Under the pieces are notes generated by a model that saw only the letters and a list, made by a program, of their open reading frames with translations, did no database searches and was not told the origin of the DNA. The position numbers were made by a program, and so were the translations under genes. 20,336 nt of DNA. Origin: Methylophilaceae bacterium (lineage in GTDB: Bacteria; Pseudomonadota; Gammaproteobacteria; Burkholderiales; Methylophilaceae). Numbering within the stretch: position 1 is the stretch's first letter; every line of letters begins with the position of its first letter. Location: NCBI GenBank assembly GCA_006844635.1, contig SPJO01000159.1:1-20336 (forward strand), given 5' to 3'. This document shows positions 14,319-20,336 of this stretch, one piece after another.

Positions 14319-16220
14319 TTATTCTTTTTTTGCCGTTGGTTGCGGCTTAGGATTAACCGTGGCACCTGCACCACCGTTGCTATTATCAGCATCCGGCTTA
14401 TCTTTGTTCTCACGAGGTTTTGGTTCACGTACGGGCTTACCTGCCATAATGTCATTAATTTGATCTGCATCGATGGTTTCATATTCCATGAGTGCTGCAG
14501 TCATCGCTTCAACTTTGTCACGATTGTCTTCGAGCAATTTACGGGCAATATCATATTGCTCATCAAGAATACGTCGAATCTCAGCATCGACCTTTTGCTG
14601 TGTCGCTTCTGAAACAGTCTTCGCGCTCATGCTGCCAAAGAATGAATCTTGTTCATCTCCTACATAGACCATGGTACCTAATGCATCACTCATCCCATAC
14701 TTCGTCACCATATCCCGTGCCAATTTCGTTGCACGTTCAAAGTCATTAGATGCACCTGTCGACATCTGGTTAACAAACACCTCTTCTGCGATACGACCAC
14801 CAAATAAGATAGAAATTTCTTCTAACATTTTGACGCGATAGTTGCTAATACGGTCAAACTCTGGCAACTGCCATGTTAACCCTAACGCCCAACCACGCGG
14901 CATAATCGTCACTTTATGGACTGGGTCCGCATTCGGTAATAGTTTCGCCACCACTGCATGACCTGATTCATGATAAGCCGTGTTACGACGTTCTTCCTCT
15001 CGCATCACCATAGACTTACGCTCTGGACCCATGTATAGCTTGTCTTTCGCATCCTCAAAGTCTTGCATATCGACAGTACGTTTATTACGTCTTGCAGCAA
15101 ACAATGCCGCTTCATTGACTAAGTTGGCCAAATCAGCACCACTAAAGCCTGGCGTACCACGCGCTAAGATATCGGCTTTCACATCTGGGTCAATCGGCAC
15201 CTTACGCATATGCACCATCAAGATTTGTTCACGGCCTTTAATATCTGGCAAACCAACCATCACTTGACGATCGAAACGACCAGGACGTAGCAAGGCTTTA
15301 TCTAATACATCAGCACGGTTTGTTGCTGCAATCACAATCACACCAGAACTTGCCTCAAAACCATCCATTTCAACAAGCAATTGATTCAAGGTTTGCTCAC
15401 GCTCATCATTACCGCCGCCTGTACCAGAACCACGGCTACGACCAACTGCATCAATCTCATCAATAAAGATAATGCATGGTGAGTTTTTCTTGGCTGTTTC
15501 AAACATGTCTCGTACACGAGATGCACCAACACCAACAAACATCTCAACAAAGTCTGAGCCTGAAATGGTAAAGAATGGTACTTTTGCCTCACCAGCGATG
15601 GCACGAGCGAGTAATGTCTTACCTGTACCTGGAGGCCCCACCATCAACACACCGCGTGGGATACGTCCACCTAGTTTTTGGAACTTACCAGGATCTTTTA
15701 AGAAATCAACCAGCTCAGTGACCTCTTCTTTCGCTTCATCACAGCCAGCCACATCCGAGAATGTTGTTGAGTTATTACTTTCGTCTAACTGCCTAGCTTT
15801 ACTTTTACCAAATGAGAATGGGCCACCACCTTTGCCACCACCTTGCATTTGACGCATAAAGAAAATCCATACACCAATCAATAAAATCATCGGGAACCAT
15901 GACATAAAGAGCTCAAGCAGCAATGAACGTTGTTCTTCAGCTTTCGCTTCGACCTCAACGTTATACTTCAGTAAGTCACTCACCATCCATAAATCATTGG
16001 GTGCGTAAGTACTAAATTTACGGTTGTCTTTGGTTGTACCAGTTACATTGCGACCATCAATTTGTACTTTTGCTACATTGCCTTGTTTCACTTCACTCAT
16101 GAATTGCGAGTACACCATTTTATTGCTACCCGCTTCAGGGTTGCCAAACTGCTGAAAGACGGTCATTAACACAAGTGCAATGGCAATCCAGATAGCAATA
16201 TTTTTTGCAATATTATTCAC
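14319..16220 (-). CDS. ftsH: ATP-dependent zinc metalloprotease FtsH
   Basis: A membrane-anchored AAA+ protease that degrades misfolded membrane proteins and short-lived regulators, working as a hexamer. The 633 residues contain a first transmembrane helix (about 7-24), a periplasmic domain, a second helix (about 104-122) and a Gly-rich linker. The AAA module has Walker A GPPGTGKT (195-202), pore residues FVG (228-230), Walker B IFIDE (251-255) and the second region of homology (298-319). The protease zinc site is HESGH (417-421) with Asp493 in ASNDF as likely third ligand. The C-terminus is a Pro/Lys/Asn-rich tail. The start is a GTG preceded by AAGGA. It follows rlmE by 60 bases, as in many proteobacteria. 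Confidence 0.98.
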   Translation of the reverse strand: MNNIAKNIAIWIAIALVLMTVFQQFGNPEAGSNKMVYSQFMSEVKQGNVAKVQIDGRNVTGTTKDNRKFSTYAPNDLWMVSDLLKYNVEVEAKAEEQRSLLLELFMSWFPMILLIGVWIFFMRQMQGGGKGGGPFSFGKSKARQLDESNNSTTFSDVAGCDEAKEEVTELVDFLKDPGKFQKLGGRIPRGVLMVGPPGTGKTLLARAIAGEAKVPFFTISGSDFVEMFVGVGASRVRDMFETAKKNSPCIIFIDEIDAVGRSRGSGTGGGNDEREQTLNQLLVEMDGFEASSGVIVIAATNRADVLDKALLRPGRFDRQVMVGLPDIKGREQILMVHMRKVPIDPDVKADILARGTPGFSGADLANLVNEAALFAARRNKRTVDMQDFEDAKDKLYMGPERKSMVMREEERRNTAYHESGHAVVAKLLPNADPVHKVTIMPRGWALGLTWQLPEFDRISNYRVKMLEEISILFGGRIAEEVFVNQMSTGASNDFERATKLARDMVTKYGMSDALGTMVYVGDEQDSFFGSMSAKTVSEATQQKVDAEIRRILDEQYDIARKLLEDNRDKVEAMTAALMEYETIDADQINDIMAGKPVREPKPRENKDKPDADNSNGGAGATVNPKPQPTAKKE

Positions 16221-16238
16221 TAGTTTTTTCCTTTTTAT

Positions 16239-16256
16239 GCTCGAGGTGTCTCAAGC
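16239..16256 (-). repeat. Small hairpin in the rlmE-ftsH gap
   Basis: On the - strand GCTTGAG and CTCGAGC pair over 7 positions (one G-U) around an ACAC loop, just upstream of the AAGGA ribosome-binding site of ftsH. There is no T tract, so it is not an obvious terminator. Confidence 0.3.
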
Positions 16257-16280
16257 AATTAAATCATCTTTTTCATTAGT

Positions 16281-16901
16281 TTAACCCTTACGGCCTAAAC
16301 CTAACAAATATACTTCACTACTACGTCCACGTGAAGCTTTTGGCTTTCTAGTCACTACTTTATCAAATTCTGAGCGCATGCGCTTAACGATATCGTCAAA
16401 ACCTGAGCCAATAAACACTTTGACTAAGAAATTACCCTTAGGTTTCAACCAATCGTTGCTAAATTCCAACGCCAGTTCTGTTAAATAAGTAGCGCCCGCT
16501 TGATCTGCATCTTTTACCCCACTAATATTGGGGGCCATATCGGCAATAACAAGGTCTACAGGCTTATTATTTAACTTTTCTTCTAACAACCTTAGAATGC
16601 TTTCTTCTCGGAAGTCACCTTGTATAAACTCAACACCTGCAATCGGGTCTATCTCAAGTAAATCCAAGCCGATAATGCGCCCATTGCCTTTTAAACGCTG
16701 CTTGACCACCTGTGCCCAGCTACCTGGTGCACAACCTAAGTCAACAACTGTCATCCCTGACTTAATCAACTTATCTTTATCATCAATCTCAATCAACTTA
16801 TAAGCAGCACGCGCGCGGTAACCGTCTTTCTGCGCACGCTTTACATACTCGTCATTCACATGCTCGTGCATCCACGCCTTACTACGACTACTAAGCTTCA
16901 T
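16281..16901 (-). CDS. rlmE: 23S rRNA 2'-O-ribose methyltransferase RlmE (FtsJ/RrmJ)
   Basis: RlmE methylates the 2'-O of U2552 in 23S rRNA during late 50S assembly, using S-adenosylmethionine. The 206 residues match the E. coli enzyme. The SAM-binding motif is VVDLGCAPGSW (52-62), and the catalytic tetrad is complete: Lys35 (YKLIEID), Asp121 (IADMAPN), Lys161 (FLVKVF) and Glu196 (SSEVYLLG). The gene is divergent from yhbY with a 62-base gap and is followed by ftsH in the same direction, the classic ftsJ-ftsH pair. Its ribosome-binding site is weak (GAG close to the ATG). Confidence 0.96.
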   Translation of the reverse strand: MKLSSRSKAWMHEHVNDEYVKRAQKDGYRARAAYKLIEIDDKDKLIKSGMTVVDLGCAPGSWAQVVKQRLKGNGRIIGLDLLEIDPIAGVEFIQGDFREESILRLLEEKLNNKPVDLVIADMAPNISGVKDADQAGATYLTELALEFSNDWLKPKGNFLVKVFIGSGFDDIVKRMRSEFDKVVTRKPKASRGRSSEVYLLGLGRKG

Positions 16902-16963
16902 GTCTCATATGAATTCATGATAAAATCCATCTCCTCTTTAGTTCTTTAAAAGCACACCTGTTC

Positions 16964-17272
16964 ATGAAATTGAATCCAAAGCAAATTACACATTTACGTG
17001 GTCTCGCCCATAGCCTCAGCCCTGTCGTGATGATCGCAGACAAAGGCTTGACTGAAAATGTGCTCAAAGAAATCAATATCGCTTTGAACTCACATGAGCT
17101 CATCAAAATCAAAGTCGCCGGTGATGACCGTAATGTACGTAAAGCACTTTATGAAGCAATTTGCGAACAAACGGATGCCGTCGCTATACATCATATCGGC
17201 AAACAGTTAGTGATTTACCGTGCTAGCGATACCATCAAAGAAAAAAACAAGGTCCAAATTCCTAAACTTTAG
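16964..17272 (+). CDS. yhbY: Ribosome assembly RNA-binding protein YhbY (CRM domain)
   Basis: A 102-residue single CRS1/YhbY (CRM) domain protein that binds pre-50S particles. The order of elements is typical: LNPKQITHLRGLAHSLSPVV at the start, the GLTENV loop (about 23-28), IKIKVAGDDR, and a C-terminal strand GKQLVIYRAS. It is the only + strand gene in the right half, divergent from rlmE, with which it shares a ribosome-biogenesis role. Its stop is three bases from the stop of the convergent DUF4149 gene, leaving no room for a terminator between them. No strong Shine-Dalgarno precedes the ATG. Confidence 0.93.
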   Translation: MKLNPKQITHLRGLAHSLSPVVMIADKGLTENVLKEINIALNSHELIKIKVAGDDRNVRKALYEAICEQTDAVAIHHIGKQLVIYRASDTIKEKNKVQIPKL

Positions 17273-17275
17273 TGG

Positions 17276-17719
17276 CTAACGTTGCTGCGATTTCAACACC
17301 AGCGCAATACCAAGCAAACACTCAAGTAAATAAACAGCACCGGCAACACCATGCCATGCTGCAAACTGGCTAGCATACGGACTTGCCATCACTGGGCTAG
17401 GTAATGCGTCTGTTTTCATTTTTGCGAGCAGCGGCTGAATGCCATATTGACCAATTAGAATCAACACCAGCATCGCAATGATAATCCAGAAATAGCTTTG
17501 TTTGACGACAGACGATTGTAGCCTGATATAAGCTTCTATTAACAAAACAGCACCTGAGACAAGGCCGATATAACTGATCGCTGTAAATAATTGTCCCGCA
17601 ATATTGCCTGCTAATGTGCGGTCTGCCACCACATCAAATAAAATACTGGCCGTTAAGCTAGTCATCCACAGGCCACCCACCCACAAGGTGATGACTAGCA
17701 ATGAGAGTTTACGCAACAT
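17276..17719 (-). CDS. DUF4149-type integral membrane protein
   Basis: A 147-residue, four-helix membrane protein of unknown function, with hydrophobic segments at about 7-30, 43-65, 77-97 and 124-143. The N-terminal WVGGLW and the Trp-His in AAWHG near the last helix suit the DUF4149 (TMEM205-like) family, which I recall next to greA and yhbY in betaproteobacteria. The ATG lies two bases after the greA stop, so the gene is almost certainly co-transcribed and translationally coupled with greA. A function cannot be given from sequence. Confidence 0.82.
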   Translation of the reverse strand: MLRKLSLLVITLWVGGLWMTSLTASILFDVVADRTLAGNIAGQLFTAISYIGLVSGAVLLIEAYIRLQSSVVKQSYFWIIIAMLVLILIGQYGIQPLLAKMKTDALPSPVMASPYASQFAAWHGVAGAVYLLECLLGIALVLKSQQR

Positions 17720-17721
17720 AC

Positions 17722-18204
17722 TTAAATGTAGAGCACCTCGATAATTTCGTACTCTTTAACACCACCTGGTGCGGCCACTTCCGCAATCTCGCCTTCTTCT
17801 TTACCGATAAAGGCGCGTGCGATTGGCGAAACAATTGATATTTTACCGCCTTTAATATCGGCCTCGTCTTCACCAACGATTTGATATGTTTGTATATCTC
17901 CTGACTCTAAATCTTCACAACGCACTGTCGTACCAAAGACAATACGGCCTTCAGCATTCAGCGTTGCTGGGTCAATAATCTGCAAGTTAGATAACTTACC
18001 TTCTAATTCTGAAATGCGGCCCTCAATAAAACTTTGCTTTTCTTTTGCCGCCTCATATTCAGCATTCTCAGACAAGTCACCTTGTTCTCTCGCTTCTGCA
18101 ATCGCTTGAATTACATTTGGGCGATCTTCAGATCGCAACCGTTGCAACTCCTCTTTAAGCATTTCAGCGCCATGTACTGTTACTGGAATTTGATTACCTG
18201 CCAT
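17722..18204 (-). CDS. greA: Transcription elongation factor GreA
   Basis: GreA rescues backtracked RNA polymerase by inserting its coiled coil into the secondary channel and stimulating transcript cleavage. The 160 residues (MAGNQIPVTV start) match the family's 158 or so. The coiled-coil tip carries the acidic pair Asp43 and Glu46 in GDLSENAEY (42-50), followed by the C-terminal FKBP-like domain. The frame is open upstream to 18234, but the ATG at 18204 is preferred for its length fit and because AAGG lies eight bases upstream. The upstream extension would also run into the carB terminator. DUF4149 follows immediately. Confidence 0.96.
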   Translation of the reverse strand: MAGNQIPVTVHGAEMLKEELQRLRSEDRPNVIQAIAEAREQGDLSENAEYEAAKEKQSFIEGRISELEGKLSNLQIIDPATLNAEGRIVFGTTVRCEDLESGDIQTYQIVGEDEADIKGGKISIVSPIARAFIGKEEGEIAEVAAPGGVKEYEIIEVLYI

Positions 18205-18214
18205 ACTCGTTACC

Positions 18215-18253
18215 TTAATAAAAAAATAAACCACACTCGCCTGAGCGTGGTTT
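18215..18253 (-). terminator. Terminator between carB and greA
   Basis: On the - strand an 11-bp stem with one mismatch (arms 18253-18243 and 18238-18228) closes a GCCT/AGGC loop and runs into TTTATTTTTTTATT. It starts 28 bases after the carB stop and its T tract ends about 10 bases before the greA ATG. It can end carB transcripts or act as an attenuator in the greA leader. Confidence 0.85.
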
Positions 18254-18281
18254 TATATTACCCTGAATAAAATAGTTTATT

Positions 18282-20336
18282 TTACGAAAGCTTTTTGTGC
18301 AAGTCTTGAATAGATGCCACATGCAGCTCTTGCATATATGCCATCCCAATACATGCCGCCTTGGCACCTGCTAACGTTGTGTAATAAGTGACTTTATTTT
18401 GTAGTGCGCTATGCCTAATTTCATACGAATCAGCAACCGCTTTTTTGTCTTCTGTCACATTCACAATAAAGTCAATCTCATTATTCTTAATCATATCAAC
18501 AACATGCGGGCGTCCTTCAGCAACTTTATTAACTTTAGTCACGGCTAAGCCTTTTGACTCTAGCGCACGAGCCGTGCCTTTTGTCGCGAGTAACTCGAAG
18601 CCTAGCTTTGCCAGATCTTCACCAATCTCAATCACATGCTGGTGCTCTTCATTACGCACACTCAAGAATGCTTTACCCTCTTTCGGTAAGACAGCAGAGG
18701 CGCCTAACTGTGACTTAACAAAAGCCTCAGCAAATGTTTCACCCACACCCATCACCTCACCTGTTGACTTCATTTCTGGGCCTAAAATCGTATCAACGCC
18801 TGGGAATTTAATAAATGGGAACACAGCCTCCTTCACAGAGAAGTAAGGTGGCACTCTCTCTTGCGTAACGCCTTGTTGCTTCAAGCTTTGACCGGCCATG
18901 CAGCGTGCTGCAATTTTTGCCAGCTGTAAACCACAGGCTTTTGAAACAAAAGGTACCGTCCGTGAGGCACGTGGGTTCACTTCTAACACGAAAACAGTCT
19001 CACCTTGGATCGCAAACTGCACATTCATCAAACCTTTCACATCCAAAGCTTTGGCCATTTTCACCGTTTGCGCACGCAGTTCATTTTGCAGCGCATCACT
19101 CAAGCTATAAGGGGGCAGTGAACATGCTGAGTCACCTGAGTGCACACCCGCTTGTTCAATATGCTGCATAATGCCGCCAATCAATACATCTTCACCATCA
19201 CAAATCGCATCGACATCGACTTCAACCGCATCATTCAAGAAACGATCTAGTAAGACAGGCGAGTCATTCGACACTTTCACTGCTTCACGCATATAGCGTT
19301 CTAACTGACTTTGCTCATGCACAATTTCCATTGCGCGACCACCCAGCACATAGCTCGGCCGCACAACCAATGGGTAACCAATCTCATCAGCCAAGCGAAT
19401 TGCTTCTTCTGGTGCACGCGCTGTTCTGTTTGGTGGCTGTTTAAGCGCTAATTCTTCCAGCATTTTCTGGAAGCGCTCCCGATCTTCAGCGCAATCAATC
19501 GCATCCGGTGTTGTACCAATAATTGGCACACCTGACTTTTCTAATAGGCGCGCTAGTTTTAATGGTGTTTGACCACCATATTGCACAATAACGCCCGTTG
19601 GCTTCTCAATATTAACAATCTCAAGCACATCTTCTAATGTCACCGGCTCGAAGTATAAGCGGTCAGACGTGTCGTAATCGGTTGAAACCGTCTCTGGATT
19701 ACAGTTGACCATAATGGTTTCATAACCATCATCACGCATTGCAAATGCCGCATGCACACAGCAATAGTCGAACTCAATCCCTTGTCCAATTCTATTTGGG
19801 CCGCCGCCTAACACCATGATTTTCTTTTTATCACTAGGTTGAGACTCGCACTCTTCTTCATAGCTAGAGTACATATAAGCGGTATTGGTCGCGAATTCAG
19901 CCGCGCAAGTATCAACACGCTTATAAACAGGGCGCACATTCAAAGCCTGACGGTAAGCGCGCACCGCATGTTGATCTGTATCTAACAGACTTGCTAAACG
20001 CAAATCAGAGAAACCAGCACGTTTAAGTTGCCACAAAGCATCTTTTTCTAGGTCTGCAATATGCTTACCTGAAAGCGCTTGCTCGCGTTTAATCAAGTCT
20101 TCAATCTGCGCTAAGAACCAAGGGTCAATTTTACTAATATCGAAGACCTCTTCGATACTCATGCCCATTCTGAAAGCATCCCCTACATACCAAATACGTT
20201 CTGACCTCGGCGCACCTAATTCTTTTCTAATCTCATCTAAATCTGTGCTTACTGAAACCAAGCCATCAACGCCAACCTCTAAGCCGCGCAATGCTTTTTG
20301 GAAAGACTCTTGGAAGCTACGGCCGATTGCCATCAC
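18282..20336 (-). CDS. carB: Carbamoyl-phosphate synthase large subunit CarB (C-terminal part)
   Basis: CarB makes carbamoyl phosphate from ammonia, bicarbonate and two ATP for pyrimidine and arginine synthesis, taking ammonia from the CarA glutaminase. The window holds the last 684 residues of a protein normally about 1070 long; the reading frame stays open through the window edge, so this is a boundary cut. Visible parts in order: the end of the first ATP-grasp half (VMAIGRSFQESFQKALRG), the oligomerisation helices, the second ATP-grasp half with VLGGGPNRIGQGIEFDY and MVNCNPETVSTDYD, GGQTP, LEVNPRASRTVPFVSKA, and the C-terminal MGS-like allosteric domain (GFELLATKGTA, VNKVAEGRPH). Confidence 0.97.
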   Translation of the reverse strand: MMAIGRSFQESFQKALRGLEVGVDGLVSVSTDLDEIRKELGAPRSERIWYVGDAFRMGMSIEEVFDISKIDPWFLAQIEDLIKREQALSGKHIADLEKDALWQLKRAGFSDLRLASLLDTDQHAVRAYRQALNVRPVYKRVDTCAAEFATNTAYMYSSYEEECESQPSDKKKIMVLGGGPNRIGQGIEFDYCCVHAAFAMRDDGYETIMVNCNPETVSTDYDTSDRLYFEPVTLEDVLEIVNIEKPTGVIVQYGGQTPLKLARLLEKSGVPIIGTTPDAIDCAEDRERFQKMLEELALKQPPNRTARAPEEAIRLADEIGYPLVVRPSYVLGGRAMEIVHEQSQLERYMREAVKVSNDSPVLLDRFLNDAVEVDVDAICDGEDVLIGGIMQHIEQAGVHSGDSACSLPPYSLSDALQNELRAQTVKMAKALDVKGLMNVQFAIQGETVFVLEVNPRASRTVPFVSKACGLQLAKIAARCMAGQSLKQQGVTQERVPPYFSVKEAVFPFIKFPGVDTILGPEMKSTGEVMGVGETFAEAFVKSQLGASAVLPKEGKAFLSVRNEEHQHVIEIGEDLAKLGFELLATKGTARALESKGLAVTKVNKVAEGRPHVVDMIKNNEIDFIVNVTEDKKAVADSYEIRHSALQNKVTYYTTLAGAKAACIGMAYMQELHVASIQDLHKKLS

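Noticed and set aside
18205..18234. Ten-residue N-terminal extension of GreA
   Set aside because: It overlaps the T tract of the carB terminator and exceeds the family length; ATG at 18204 has AAGG at good spacing.
18388..18846. 152-codon open frame opposite carB
   Set aside because: Low-complexity Ser/Thr-rich translation on the reverse of a strongly conserved gene; a shadow frame. The same holds for long frames opposite ftsH (15472-15852) and ppx (8348-8719).

Overview
The window looks like a betaproteobacterial chromosome segment, most likely of the Methylophilaceae type. The grounds are modest GC content, protein sequences of betaproteobacterial flavour, and the block carB-greA-DUF4149-(yhbY)-rlmE-ftsH-folP-glmM. 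The taxonomic call is inference from gene order and sequence feel; no database was searched. I see no mobile element, CRISPR array, rRNA or tRNA.

Left part (1-7123, + strand): phosphate acquisition and storage. The window opens with the last 29 codons of one pstS copy and its terminator. A second complete pstS follows, driven by a clear array of four Pho half-sites on an 11-bp period. Next come pstC, pstA, pstB, phoU and polyphosphate kinase ppk1.

Middle (7116-12064): ppx, the opposing enzyme, lies on the - strand. Downstream of it is a 128-aa basic protein with a ribbon-helix-helix-like C-terminus, whose end overlaps the end of ppk1. Upstream of ppx is a small accessory block. It holds a GT4 glycosyltransferase resembling diacylglycerol glucosyltransferases, a divergently transcribed secreted zinc-dependent phospholipase C-like protein, and a PAP2-family lipid phosphatase. 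The leaders of these three genes carry Pho-half-site-like sequences, and one 24-bp element is shared with the ppk1 leader. I read the block as a candidate phosphate-starvation lipid-remodelling module: phospholipid to diacylglycerol to glycolipid, with phosphate recovered through Pst and stored by PPK1.

Right part (12065-20336, mostly - strand): core housekeeping genes. glmM makes a cell-wall precursor, folP folate, ftsH is a membrane protease, and rlmE and the divergent yhbY act in ribosome maturation. A DUF4149 membrane protein, greA and the C-terminal two thirds of carB follow. Several - strand genes (ppx, folP, greA) start within a few to about 25 bases of a hairpin or terminator, a recurring arrangement that suggests read-through or attenuation control.

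No gene-free stretch exceeds 300 bases; the longest gap is about 190 bp between phoU and ppk1.
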